A stretch of 64,000 nt of DNA from Triatoma infestans (lineage: Eukaryota > Arthropoda > Insecta > Hemiptera > Reduviidae): assembly GCA_011037195.1 (NCBI GenBank), contig JAAEAF010000281.1, forward strand, positions 62,001 through 126,000, written 5' to 3'. The notes under the pieces were generated by a model. The model had not been told where the DNA came from. It saw nothing but the letters and a program-made list of their open reading frames with translations, and ran no database searches. A program made the position numbers and the translations under genes. Below are positions 42,296 to 54,960 of this stretch, piece by piece; positions within the stretch are counted from its first letter, which is position 1, and each line of letters starts with the position of its first letter.

Positions 42296-43169
42296 AAAAA
42301 AAAATATATATATATATGGGTAGCAATAAACTTGAAATGAGAAATTGCTGGCGTCATATTGAGTTTTAAAATTGGCGTATTGTCTTTCTTTTCTTTCTGG
42401 GATATTGTCATAACTTTTTGAATGAAATTAATGTTTATTGCATGTTATAATTTATTTTTACGACTTACAAAGGAGATTAGGTCAGGCTATCTTCGAAAAA
42501 ATTACAATATAGCCAATATTTTCCTTCTGACTAACTCAGCGTGTGGGTGGTCAGCGTGAGCAATTGGAGAAAAATCAAGAATTTAAGGCGAGAAAGCTAT
42601 AAAGGCCTCGCCTTTACAAGTTTAACTGGCATATTGCTAGTTTTAGTGTTGTGACAGGTGTCAAATTCAGTGGCAAAGTAAGCTGTAGATCAGGGGATAT
42701 GTACTTCGCCCCTTGGCGGACATAAAATCAGGCTGGCAAATATTTTCTACAATAATAAAACCGTAATGGGTTCATTAAACATGGTCTTACATGCTTAGGA
42801 ATTTACCACACCAATAGTTATGAACAAAGTTATTTTATTCCTCCCAAGAAAATATAATCCAATATTTCTGGATGAGTCTCAGACTATTCAAAATGCCGGT
42901 CTGACGCTAATTGGATAAATAGAACCTGAAATCTTAAAATGTTTCCTCAGATATGATTATTCAGGTTTTTGACTGCATACAATTTTATTTAGACATTCCA
43001 ATTCTTGTATTACAATTTTTTTTTAATCTTCTATACCCACAAACCTGTGCAACTGTAAAGAGCTTAAGCAAGCTGCGATATGATGTCTTTGGGAAACAAG
43101 TATAATTATGCAGGTAAGAGAACGATAAATTATATTGAAATGGAACTCTACAGAGAAATAGTTGCATAG
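42296..43169. other. Non-coding DNA, nothing recognised
   Basis: A short TA run at 42303-42316 and A+T-rich sequence are seen, with no supported feature. Confidence 0.45.
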
Positions 43170-43542
43170 ATTAGATTAGATTGAAAATTGGGTGGGTTAC
43201 GATGCCCAGCCCTCCAGCCAATTATTGTGGCAATCGCTACAGATCTAGTATGAGAAACCTACCCTCTTCAAGAGGTTGAGAGCTTTTCCAAACATCTCTT
43301 ATTGCGCTGCTATCTCCTTTGGTCTCAATGTGCCAAAGATCTAGTGGCGCAATGTAGCGAGGTGAGGCCGTTTCTTCTTCTTCCTGACATGCCTATAACA
43401 CAGAGTTTCTGAGCTCCCCTCATTGTGTAGAAGTTTTTCAACCTGCCGTACCCTTTGAAAAAGTCTGTCATCAGTTTAATCTGGTTCTTTATTAAGCAGA
43501 AGATCTCTTTGGTTCTACACAGCCTCGACATTGTGTCAATAG
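43170..43542 (-). pseudogene. Probable LINE C-terminal relic
   Basis: On the minus strand pieces such as CQEEEETAS resemble the terminal zinc-knuckle region of I/R1-type LINEs. They are interrupted by stops and followed by a TAATC-repeat tail near 43170. The assignment is tentative. Confidence 0.35.
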
Positions 43543-44570
43543 TAGTGTGATGTGATGGCAAGAAGAAAGAAGATATAATTTTTAATAATTTATAAATCTA
43601 AAAATTATAACTAGTGGTTCCAACCAGCCGCTATCTGCAGGTCAAGAACCGCGGCAAAACCCTTTCAAACAGGGGTCAATACACAGTCAAAAGAACCGCC
43701 GCCGGCAAAACCCTTTCATACAAGGGTCAATGTACACCTGGCCTTTCCTTCACAATGGTCAATGTACACTCAAGAGGACACCTGGCTACCATCTGACGCC
43801 ACCCCGTACCGACCTCCCCTAAGGTCAATATACTACGCGAGATGTCTTAGTGTGGCACGTACTTACACATCAGCCAATGTGTGAGTGATGCGAATATAAA
43901 CGTCGTCCCACAGGAGGAGGAGATCAGTCATTCATCAGTATTCGATCAGTTCACGACCAGTCGTACATCAGTATCACATCAGTTCACAATCAGTTATACA
44001 TGAGTTAAGTGCCAGATCAGTCACAAATCAGTATACAGCAGTTCACAATCAGTATCTATCAGTTCACAACCAGTACGAGATCAGTTACACATCAGTTATC
44101 AAGCAGTTAAGTTTCATACATCGCGAGTGCGTCCCTATTCAAGGTTTTAAACACTATTTCTTTAATATTTATTAATCATTTCATAAGTCTTATATTCAGT
44201 TACAATTGTGCATCTTAGTTTATCTATTTCAAAACACTTTAAATTATTTGTTAAAATATAGTTTATTTTCTTAAATCAGTAGTACGTATTTCGAATAACA
44301 ATTCTCTAAAACGCTCTAATTAACAATCGCCTTCTCATCACTTCAACTCCCGATACCAAGACATCTGATTCCAATACATCTTGTATTGACCCCTGTTTGA
44401 AAGGGTTTTGCCGGCGGTTCTTTTGACTGTACATCGACCCCTGTTTGAAAGGGTTTTGCCGCAGTTCTTGACCTGCCGATAGCGGCTGGCTGGAACCACT
44501 AGTTATAATTTTTAGATTTATAAATTATTAAAAATTATATCTTCTTTCTTCTTGCTATCACATCACAGTA
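43543..44570. mobile_element. Inverted-repeat element with LTR-like core, about 1 kb
   Basis: Arms of about 190 bp share GTGATGTGAT, AGCAAGAAGAAAGAAGATAT, AACTAGTGGTTCCA and the repeated CAAAACCCTTTCAAACAGGG. The centre holds a TATAAAC at about 43896, a run of about 15 ATCAGT/CAGTT words (43925-44110) and a 3' half resembling the solo LTR at 56972 (GTGCATCTTAGTT, ATACATCTTGTA). It may be an LTR captured by or fused to an inverted repeat. Confidence 0.55.
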
Positions 44571-44639
44571 GCTTCCATTTGTGTCTAGACCGTACACGCT
44601 CCTCGTGATCTCCTGCAATTATAATACACATAGCTCAAA

Positions 44640-45241
44640 GAAAATCGTTGAAGCCTCTCTAGATTATCTTGCTCTTGGTAAATGGAAGTAATGTGATTGT
44701 CTTAAATTTTCGAAACACTGGTTTTGAGGCCAAAAATCCAAAAAATTGCTCAAACTAGATATTTCTTTTAGGGACTACCACCGCATGCAGCAACAAGGTT
44801 TTAGTGAAAACCCATCAAACCATCGATTTTCGCGAAAATGACTATCACAATTTTCTTTAAACCCCTTCTAGTATAAACTTCATAAGTTTGTAATATAAAC
44901 TTAGATGTATATGTCTCGTAAGTTTTAATTAAAGCATTATTCTGGGGATTTTTTTTTTTTTTTTGTGGGGCTGGAGGCTTCTGGTGGAGAAGCAATTTAA
45001 GGTTTACCTCTAAAGTAACACTTAACAATTCAATACAATATGATTCTATCTTCTTTGTAATACGAAGTCGCCATAAATACGTGACTAGAATACCATAATT
45101 GAAGAAAATTTGTTATCCGTAATTGGGACTTGTTTGAATAGGTTCTTCTTAAATTTTTGAAATTATTTTTTAAAATGGCTAAGATTTTCTTTTAAAATTA
45201 GAATTTTATTTATATAGATATAATTTTTTTTTTTAATTTTC
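44640..45241 (-). repeat. ACTTCCGG dispersed repeat, adjoining fragment
   Basis: GGAAGCAATTTAAG-like C/G tracts, GAAAATCGTTGAAGCC and GCGAAAATGACTATCAC correspond to blocks at 1310-2000. It directly precedes the complete TIR copy. Confidence 0.45.
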
Positions 45242-45358
45242 TGTTACTCCTAGTAAGAGGAAGTATTGTAATCGTGTCGAATTTTCGATATGGAATTTTC
45301 AGCGGAAATATCCGTTTTGATGTCCCCTGAGTCCAAAAAAGTGGTTTTTAGCAAATGG

Positions 45359-45396
<38 letters not shown>

Positions 45397-46171
45397 AACA
45401 GCATAGCTCAAAAAGTGAAAAATCATAGAAAGTTCAAACTTGATATTCCGTTTAGGTATCACCATAGGATCTGACAGTACGTTATCTGTCATAACTCCTC
45501 AACCGGAAGTACCACTATACTAGTTGTTTTTTTTTACTTTTTGCAAGATTTTCTTCAAACTTGACATATCACCTACACATACAGAGATCTACAACATTTA
45601 TTTAAAAAACATTTCTCTAGAAAAATTCATTTAGGGGCACTATTTTGGGGGAGAGTTGTAGCTAGGTTTTCCTCTAAAGTGTTATTTGAGTTTATTATAC
45701 AATTCTGTCATCGAAATAATATTAATTACAATTAAATGTGTTGTTGAAATTCTGAGTTCGAAAAAACATCGGATTACCGGAACTTTCGTTTTTAATGAAT
45801 ATGTTTTTGAGTTTTGGACTAATTCCAAAGAATTTCATCAAGTTTGCCATATAAGCTATAAAATTTGTCAATTACAATTTTGAAAACTGGAGTAAGAGAA
45901 AGATGTATGAGTGTTTCATATCAGATATTTATTATTGTAATTACTGCATTAAGAGAAAGTCGTAATAATTGTTTAAGGCCAGATTATCTGATATCAGATT
46001 AACTGAGAATCTTAAAAACAATCATTATGTAAAATCGTAATTTCGGTTGGTGGATATTTTACTTACTCAGGTGAATTGATATTCAAGGCGACTGTATTCC
46101 CAGTGAAATCTCAATTTCCAAAATTTGACACGATCGCAATACATTTCTCTTCAACTGTGTGAGATAGTAAA
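45242..46171. mobile_element. Non-autonomous TIR element of the TATTG(C/T)(A/G)ATCG family
   Basis: The left end has AGTATTGTAATCGTGTCGAA and the mirrored right end has TGTATTGCGATCGTGTCAAA, each about 50 bp into imperfect TIRs. Inside are a (GT)n run (45361-45391), CCGGAAGTACCAC and C/G tracts typical of the ACTTCCGG blocks. Single ends of the same family occur at about 33510, 46825, 50605 and 63910. There is no transposase. Confidence 0.6.
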
Positions 46172-47133
46172 AAAATCTTTAAAAATTGAATCAATCACAA
46201 ATATGTGGCATAATCTATACTTTTTGTAGAAAAATATAATAAATTGCCAAAAAAAAAAACGTAAAAAGCATGAAACAAGTTAGAATAAGGGTTTGAAAAG
46301 ATGAAAGAAAAAGTCGACAGTGCCATGAGAGTATATACCCAGAAAGCTAAGAGTAACACATATACTCGCAGAATGAGAAAGAAGATAACTTCCAGATTTA
46401 TCACAGGCACATTCACTTACATTACCATCCTGGGAGTTATAAGCAGACATTCTTGACTCTTTACTTTTCTCTCTCGTCCATATCCAAAAAGGACTACACT
46501 ATACCTCGGATTCTGTTACTAGGAAATTGTTTCAGCAATTTCATCTTGCAATCACCAATAAAAATATATTCTACTTCACCCAAGTCAAACTCAAACCTCA
46601 CTGTCAATACTATCCAACTGTCAATATCTAAATGTTTACGTAAACTTTTTTCAAAAAAAAAATGTCTTCAACTTGAAACTCTACTTAAAAACGATCATTA
46701 TCGTTTACGATACACTTTAAAATTATATACAAATATAGATTTTAATCCATGGATCAATGTTTAATTCAGATAAATTCACTAAATGAATGCCGATTTAATG
46801 GATTTTAGTTTTCTGATAAGAGGAAATATTTACGATCGTGACGATATATTATCGCAATTGTGCTTTCATTCGGAAATTGTTATGTGGTCCATTAAGAATA
46901 AAAATAATGTTTGTTTTTTTTTTTTTGCAAATGTGTGTATGTGAACAACAACTATGCCAACAAAAAAAAAAAAAAATGTCACAGGATAAAAACTTAATTT
47001 ATTTTTATAGTGGTTACAATTGTAGTTCTTAGAAAAAGTTATTTTTAGAAATCGTTCAACTAAATTCTTTGAAAGTCAAAAAAAAGATTAAATCTTTATA
47101 GTAAAGAGATATATATATATATTTACATTAAAT

Positions 47134-47164
<31 letters not shown>

Positions 47165-47390
47165 TGATAAAGAAAGGGAATGAATTGGACTTCTAGGTGT
47201 GTGAACGAGAGGAAGTTAGCATTACAAGATATTAATTCCAACTTTGACTAAGTAGAATTAACAGTTCGCTAAGAAATGTTCAGTCAGAAAGAAGGATCTA
47301 TAGTATAATCTCTAAAGGATTTAAACTGGAAATGAATCAATATAATTCATTAAATTATAATTCATATTTACTAAATTATATTAGTGAAGT
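46172..47390. other. A+T-rich DNA, nothing recognised
   Basis: One TIR-family end lies at about 46820-46880 and a (TA)n(GA)n run at about 47108-47166. ORFs here resemble no family. Confidence 0.45.
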
Positions 47391-47629
47391 AATTTTTTTT
47401 AATTTTATTTAAGGCGCGTCAACATCTATGATCATTGGCGCCAGGAGCCTTCTCAGTGCACTGTCGGCCTCCGTACGGTGTTCTCTCGTTACAGACAACA
47501 CTGTCCATTACCGACCAGTGAGCTAGAGGCTCTTAGGAAGAAAAAATCTAAGGGTAGTATAGCTGGACTCGAATCCAGGTCCTCCGCGTGGGAGTTCAGT
47601 ACGCTAACTACTTAGCTATTCCCTTCCCT
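47391..47629 (-). mobile_element. Ala-tRNA-derived SINE copy
   Basis: On the minus strand the head is GGGAAGGGAATAGCTAAGTA, then GGATTCGAGTCCAGC, CACTGTCC and CGGAGGCCGACAG. The tail is CATAGATGTTGACGCGCC followed by TTAAATAAAATT and A-rich DNA. The tail again matches the LINE end. Confidence 0.85.
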
Positions 47630-48057
47630 TATAGTAATATTCCAATTCAAATTTGTAAATAATCCCATTTCAATTAATTTTATGTTATTAACAATTAAAA
47701 TTGTACAAAAATCGTATACTTACTTTAGTACTTATTTAGTACAAGTTTTAAGTAAAATCTTTGGAGCCAGTTCTCCTGAAGGGAGAATGAATTTATTTTG
47801 TTGTATTCAAATTGAAATTAAGAAATAAATAAACTACAGGAATATATCTAGTTGAATTCGGTATCTCATCTATCGTTCATCAAGTTCGTTTAGAGAGTTG
47901 ACATCAACTTTCCTCACTCACCTTAGTGTGGGAAAGATTGTATTAGCATCTTATTCATGTAAGAGGAAGTAGAATTTGATATGGAAACTAATAATTTTTT
48001 TCCCCAGGACCGATTATCGTAACAAAATTTTACGATTTCCTTTTGTTTTTTTAATTA

Positions 48058-48125
48058 AAGCGTGTCAAGAACTATGAATATTGGCACCCTAGCCTCCGGA
48101 GGACTCCATAGGAACCCTTATTGAA
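48058..48125 (-). repeat. SINE tail fragment
   Basis: CCGGAGGCTAGGGTGCCAAT and CATAGTTCTTGACACGC followed by TTTAATTAA on the minus strand match only the 3' end of the SINE family. Confidence 0.5.
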
Positions 48126-48674
48126 TCTGAACCTTTCTGTGGTATTGCAAAATGACTCAGATGAGTGCAATGAGTTGGAAACAAGAAGCAGAAGAATTAG
48201 AAATTTTAAATAATATATTTTAAAATATCAGGTTTGAGGAAAAATTGGGACAGTTGGCCTGGTAAAAGGGACGATGAACCGTTAGTGAAAGACAAAGGAC
48301 TATGCCGCTCTATTGTAAAGAAACCGACGTTATGAGGCGAAGCTATAAGAGGCTAAAAGTGAAAGGATACATAGCATCCAACCATACAGCTATACAGTTG
48401 ATCAAGAAGTCCCAATGCGTTATTTTCAAGGAGCGTTCCACAGTGACTCTCTGTCCGTTTATCTGTTCTAGTTTTATATTTAGTTTAGCTTTTATTCATG
48501 TATAAATATCTATCTAGTCATTATATTAGTTGCCTTTAAGCGTGGTTAAATTCTAATTCCTAATTCCCTAAGTTCTTGTTATATTTCTCAAAATTACATT
48601 AAAACCGCTCATGCCAAGCAACAGCAAACATACAACAGATCATTCCTAACATGTTACAGTAGCCATTAAATCAT

Positions 48675-49010
48675 GGGTGCAGCACAGATCGCAAGAATGG
48701 CAGGCGAAAAAGTTTATCAACAGCTATTCGCCCAGGCTTACTGCAGAGCAAGAAGACCGTGCGGGCCATACGGATAACTGTAGGCCTTCTTTCGTACTGT
48801 ATATTCAGAAAGTACATGCAACGCATAAGCCTGACTCCGGAGGTCCTGTGTAGGTTTGATCAGCAAGAGAAAGAAACAGAATTGCACTTACAATGTCATG
48901 AAAGGCTGATGTGTCTGAGATTTCTCCTCTTTAGGGAGCAGAAATTGACGCCTACAAGCTTCACTCAAGAGTCTTTCTCGGACACTTAAGGCTAATTAAA
49001 CATACAGGAC
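48675..49010 (+). pseudogene. Non-LTR retrotransposon C-terminal relic
   Basis: One frame reads RAIRITVGLLSY and then LCRFDQQEKETELHLQCHE, the usual region after RNase H with a decayed Cys/His knuckle (C...HLQC). Frame breaks occur before it. An I/R1-like origin is likely. Confidence 0.55.
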
Positions 49011-49104
49011 TGGAGAATGTCCTCTAACATGCAATAACCTCAATGGCGCGGCTTAATATGCAGTAACAGTGGTGGCGTAGGCTTAATAATTAACCCCAAA
49101 GAAT

Positions 49105-49296
49105 ATAATCTAATTGGCACCCGTAGCTTTCTTTGTGCACTACCGGCCTCCGGATGGTGTTCTTTCTTTATAGACAACATGCCCAACACTGACAGTGTGC
49201 TTAAAGATTCCTGGGAATAAAGAAATCTAAGGGCGAGTACTGCCAAACCTGATAGGTGTGAGAGTCCGGTGTACTACCACTGAGGTAATTTCATCC
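49105..49296 (-). mobile_element. Diverged SINE copy
   Basis: On the minus strand ACTCTCACACC and a degraded box B are followed by CCCTTAGATTTCTTTATTCC and CCGGAGGCCGGTAGTGCAC, typical of the family body. Confidence 0.6.
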
Positions 49297-51308
49297 TTAT
49301 TTTACAATATTCTAAAGAACTTTGAAATTTTTACATTAATGTTATTTCAAAATCGTACACACTTCAAGAGATCTCTCGCTAACCATTTTGGTAAGCTGGT
49401 GACCATCGTTACAGTGTTGTAACAAATTAAAAGTTAGTTCCATTATAATGTAATATTAGTCACTATTATATCGAGTTCAAATGAAGCTTGTTTTAAATTT
49501 CGTCAATTTGGAATTTAAAACTGTAGTTACTAAAAGCGAATGAGATTTACTATAATTTTTATATCTTAACTAAGACAATTAGTTGAAAAAAGCACATAAA
49601 ATTTAGAAATCTATAAGTTTGGGAGTCCGGGGAATAAGTTTACCAAAAAAATGAAAACGCTGTGTTGGAACTATATATAAATATTATAGGTAAAGTGTTT
49701 CAATTCGTAATAACGCTTAATAAGTTAAGCAGAGCGGAACTAACATAAGAAAGTTAGTTGGAAATTGTACGATAACTGTTAAGCGAAAGAGACATGGTAT
49801 GTATCCGCGAATGGTTGTAGGTTGTATGCCTAGATTGGGATGGACCGCTGTAACTACAGTTACTACTAACTCTAGAGATAAGATGGCTAATGACTAAGCC
49901 TCAGGCACTTTGGGTAGTCCATCGCCAACCCACTACTATTAACACACTAATAGCATCATATTACACCCTTTGGGGCACATTTAATTGACATACCCCTAGC
50001 CATGTTCTATTCCTTTTCAACCCCAGTCCTTCTCCATATCCAGCTAAAACCCATAGCCTCTACTCCTCCTATACAGAATATTCTAGCTCTCACACAGTGA
50101 CCCATCAACTCTCTCACGCTCTCTCTCTCTCTCTCTCTCTCCCTTCAACCCTTATAGTACACAACTCAGGAACTGTCCACCGTCAAAATTGATTAAATAA
50201 TTCAATGAACTAGCCAAGCGTGTCTTATCCACCACAAAACTGTATATATATTCAAATTTTGTAACCCAAGACAAGTGCGACGGGATAAAGCGAACCACTT
50301 CGATGTAATTCTACAATGAATTTAAATAATCTTTGCTCAACAGAGAAATGGAAATGAGAAAATAAATATTTGAAATTACTTAGTTAAACACATAAAATAA
50401 CTCTAATTTACAGAGGATGCATTAATTTAATTCTTTTTTTAAATACTTATAATTAATTGTTTATTTAATACTGATTTGTGAAATGAATTATTATTACCTT
50501 CAAAAACAAGAGGATAATTTTTAAATCAACTAAATCTTGGAAACTTCCAAAGGAGAAACCATTAGCTTTATTATTTCATTCACATTCTCATAGCTAAGTA
50601 AGAGCTATTGCAATCGTGATAAGTTTTCAAAATTGAGTATATATCGTCAATAGATATTTTGAGGTCCCTTAAATACGAAAAAATGGTTTGAGCGAATGGT
50701 TTGTATGTATGTGTGTTTTTAACAAAATATTTCACAGAAATCTCGCTGGATGTTCTGAACGTTTCGGACAAACTTCACCAACCAGAAGTGCGACTCTGCT
50801 AAAAAGGTATTTTCAGTTTTCGAAGACGTCTCTAACGATTTTATTTAACTTCGTATAATCAACATCACACATTAATCTTTTATTTAATACATTTGGGGGG
50901 GGGGTATGAAGTGTCTTATGTCTTCCTCTAAAGTAGTGTTTTTTATATATTTTGCAGTCGCGACCCCTCCAAGTATATGTGCTTATACAAAGTATCCATA
51001 ATGCTTTCACAAAAATTTGTATTAATTATAAATTTTTAACAATTTATTGTAAAGCAATAATTTCTTTGACATGGTTACAATACATAGTAATAATAATAAT
51101 GTAATAATTTACGTAATGGTTGAGCTATTTTATATTCGTTTGTTTTGACACAAGTAATTTTCGCGGCTGAAAGTCCGACAAAGCAGGACACAAATCATTT
51201 TCATTGTTTGTAATCTTTGTTCCCTCTTTCCATGAACATAATGCAGTGATTTATTTCAAAGTAATTAAATTTTCCTGCTTAAATATAAAAATTATATTAA
51301 AATATTAA
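49297..51308. other. Non-coding DNA with repeat fragments
   Basis: A (CT)n run lies at about 50117-50141, and a TIR/ACTTCCGG-family fragment at about 50590-51010 with ACCAGAAGTGCGAC. Nothing else is recognised. Confidence 0.45.
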
Positions 51309-52018
51309 TCGATGGGTCAAAGGCGATAAATGGAGCAGCTTTCGTCATGAATGAGACGCTGTACAACTTCCCATTAAGCAATATCTCAAGCATATCTACA
51401 GCCGAGTTATTCGCTATAAACAAAGCCCTAGCACATATTCGGAACTACAATGAACCTAGGAAATATATTATTTGCTCCGATTCAAGGAGCTCACTGGAGA
51501 TGACAGGCAATCGGGACTCCGACAGTTTATTAATTCAGTGCATACATACGTTCTTAGAACTATGCCTACGAGAAAATAAAGAAGTCTCCTTTATTTGGAT
51601 TCCCCGTCATGTGGAGATAAGAGATAACGAATCTGCCGACAAAGCTGCTAAAGAAGCGGTATCAATGAATTGTAGAGACGAACGTGTCCTAGCAGTCGAT
51701 TGGAAAGCTTTTCTAAAAAGGCAGAATCTTTCTAACTGGGAAAAGGAATGGCAATCAGTGCAGAGATCAAATAAACTAAGGAATATCAAGGGTACCACAA
51801 AGAAATGGTCAACCTCAAATCGCGAGAATCTCGGCGAGAAGTTGTCCTAGCGAGAATGAGACTCGGTCACACCATACTGACGCACAGCCACATATTCCGA
51901 GGAGAACCTAGAACCTCAGCCGGTATGCAGCGCTTGCAATACGACATTAATGGTCCCGCATATTCTATTGGAATGTTCGAAATATGTAAACGAGCGGGGA
52001 AAAGTAAATTTACCGACT
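51309..52018 (+). pseudogene. LINE RNase H and following region, frameshifted
   Basis: RNase H starts at LIDGS (Asp), with Glu in STAELFAI, Asp in ICSDSRSSL and Asp in DNESADKAAKE. The HVEIRDNE stretch shows drift from the usual GNE. The frame changes near 51805-51815, after which RRGEPRTSAG-type sequence continues to 52018. All four acidic residues remain. Confidence 0.8.
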
Positions 52019-52325
52019 AGATGTATTAGGAGACAATGAGGGCAATATCAATAAGACTTTCGAATATCTTTTAGGGAGGTTCATCTATTTCATTTGTTGT
52101 GCAGATATGTATGTGTTCAGTTGTTTGCTGGTGTCTTGTATATAGGTACTTATTTTATAAGTGATATAAGGGAGTAAGGAATATGATTAGATCTAGGTTG
52201 TGGGTTTGCTGTAGAAATTGTTAGACTAGTGGGTATGGATATCCATCCTGGATGAGTACTTACAAATTAAAAACAGGTGCAAAGGACCATAGCTGTTGTG
52301 CACCTTAAAAAAATCCAAAAAAAAA
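51309..52325 (+). mobile_element. RNase H-bearing LINE 3' end, copy B
   Basis: A non-LTR retrotransposon fragment, 5' truncated at the RNase H domain. It is longer than copy A (41850-42295) and ends in the same GGACCATAGCTGTTGTGCAC followed by CTTAAAAAAATCC. An extra stretch (about 52086-52255) absent from copy A separates the coding part from the 3' tail. Confidence 0.8.
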
Positions 52326-54195
52326 AGAAAATCACTGAAGCCATTTTTGAAAAAAATAACTGAAAAAACATGCAGTAAAGTGGATCTTAGATGGATAATG
52401 GGATATACGAGATTTTGACCGTAACCTTCGTACCAGATCTCCTGGAGATTCCTTTCCAGACCAATAAAAATTTGATTTCACTGTGATTTTTCGTCTCTGA
52501 GTTATAAGTTCTCACAAAATGTGCTGAATGAATCGAGTAAATTCATTTTTGTATTTAAGTCACCGTTCTATTCTTTCTCTTGGTATGAATGTGAAAATAG
52601 AATGTTCATGTGCGATGGTAGCCAGAAGCAGGAAAGTTGCTCGTAAATATTTTAAAATATTAGTTTTAGAGTGGAAAACTGGCAGATAAAATGAGTCAAG
52701 GGACAGGAAGTGAAAGGCAAAGCACTTTATTGTAAGCAAACCCCTTTTATTGTAAGCAAATCATATATAAAGGGCAGTTTTAATTATAACCACACATAGT
52801 TTACTAGCTCATTCCAGAACGTTTCTCTGCCAGTCAACCATCAGTAAAAGTGTTAAATTTAGACAGTTGAGTTTACCTATAAAAAGTTAATTTACTTTCA
52901 AGCAAGTGTTTTGAGCAATTTATAAGTTTAATTCATTTATAAGAAATAATACTGTTAATTGTGCATAAGTTTTCTAAAGCAGGAATTCTAATCAATATAA
53001 TTATTGTAAACTAGTGATGACCAGTTTCTTAAAACATTTCTGAAACATATATACTCACACACATTAACAAGTTACACACAAACAGCCCGAACGACTGACA
53101 CAAACACACCCACCAACAACAATACACATGGTTTCCAAAATTGTTTTTATTTAAAGTAATTTTTAATCCACTGGTATTTCTAAGTGGAATTTGTAACGTT
53201 TCCTTGGAACAAAACTCGATAAACATCTTTTGCTCTTTACCTCATTGATCAAAATTGGAAGAATCAATTTTCGCAACATATAAGTATGTAAAATATATAA
53301 ACAAGTTATCCAAATTAAAGAAGAATGAAAATGCACTAACTAAAAATAAGATATAATTAAATATTTCCCAATGAAATTGCTGGGAAACAAAGAATTTTCC
53401 AAACTAATTTAATTGACTTTCCTTAAACATTTATTTTCCCAACAGAAGACAAAAAGAAATAAACTGATAAGAACATTTCGGAAAGGATGTGATTTAGCTT
53501 TATTTACAACTCTATACATACGGTTGGCTGGATGGAGGAACAGTAAAGAAAAGAAGCAGGACTGTGATACGTGTATCATGGGATACAGGCTCAAGAGAGA
53601 TTTTATAGGAGTGTTGCTGATGTAAGGTCGCCAGGATTGTACACTGTCCTGTCTCACGTACCAACTGTGCTTATTGCCGTCGGCTATCCCTTCGTACAAC
53701 TATTGGACCAGTGTGACAGTCTCGCACTACATCTTTCTAGCTACCAGCATTGCCACGCCATGTCGTGACTTGCCTTACAATTTACTAACAACATACTTAT
53801 CTACTTATCTCATAAAACTTGTCACACTACTATATATATATATAAATATATAAGTATATAAACGTATAGCCTTTTATCTAATGATATCACAATAACTCAT
53901 ATCACATCAAAATAACATTTATAGAATGGAGTTGTAGCATATATTTCAAGTTGGATTTCTGAAGGTAATAACTTACGACTTCAATAATATCTTTACGGGT
54001 ATTCTGAGATTTATAAAACCTAAACATTTTAGGAAAGGTTTAATTCAGGACCAGAAGCATACTTTTAACCAGCTAAAGACCCATATTATATTTTTTTTTT
54101 GCACTCTTTATTTGAAATTTACCGCTGTAATCAATTTTACAATAAGTAAATAAGCTGATATAATAATTGCATTGTCTTTATTGGTAGTCGTCCAG
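52326..54195. other. Non-coding DNA, possible LTR-like patch
   Basis: CATATATAAAGGGCAG at about 52766 is a TATA-like promoter. A nearby segment (52650-52740) resembles 48220-48310, so both may be solo LTR remnants. The ORF at 53413-53625 is not recognised. Confidence 0.35.
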
Positions 54196-54960
54196 TGATG
54201 ACTACTACTAGATATTTAAGAGGTCGCGAGGCCAACGGGGCTTTAAGCTTCGTTGAGGATTTCCAGGGAGGGGATGTGAGGTGAGGAGTTGGCCTAAAGG
54301 ATTAAAGTGGGTTAGGGGCCTATTGTGGAATCTGTTATAAAGGGTATTAGCCAAAGTGTTGACGAAAGGAATATTGAGATCTATGTGGAGGGTAGGGTTG
54401 GATACATAGAAAGGACTATTAGTAATGTGGCATAGCATTTTAGGTTGGATGGTTTGGATGCGGTTCAGATTAGAACATTTGGTAGTTCCGTAAGTTCCAG
54501 ACCATTAATCATAGTGGTCTCAGAAAGGGGATGTAAAGAGAGAGATAATTTTGCGCATTTACCATGTACGTAGTTTGGAGAGAAGTCTAAAACGTATTTT
54601 GACGTCGGAATGTTTGAGCTATGGATGAGGGTCTCAGGTCAGTCTCTTGTCCAAGAGTAGCACATGGTCAACTAGCGGAATGGCTATTCCATTGAGGTAA
54701 ATTGGAGGAAGAGTTTTACGATTTAGAGTAAACACTACATATTTGAATTTACAAATGTTTACTTTAATTTTCCAATTTCAAAGCCAGGACTTGAAGGGAT
54801 GGAAGGCGAGATCGGAGAGCACGGGAGGCTTTGACAGCATCCGGGTTCAGGTAGAGGATTGCGGTATCATCAGAGACTAAAGTGTTTGGGTGATTGGGAA
54901 TTTCAGAATTTGGGTGATTGTTGACACATCATTTCCACCCATATTATAGTGTATACTTCT
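54196..54960 (-). pseudogene. Jockey-type LINE reverse transcriptase relic
   Basis: On the minus strand VSDDTAILY near 54880 is a drifted (Y/F)ADD catalytic box. Pieces of the IKIN...YVVFTLNRKTLPP and HPNHPT...PFYVSNPTLHIDLNIPFV region follow in order, ending near 54208. Many stops and frame changes make it old. The PFYVSN...DLNIP end is typical of Jockey elements. Confidence 0.75.

Noticed and set aside
50117..50141. CT run as a GAGA-type promoter
   Set aside because: It is a simple microsatellite with no TATA, initiator or gene nearby.
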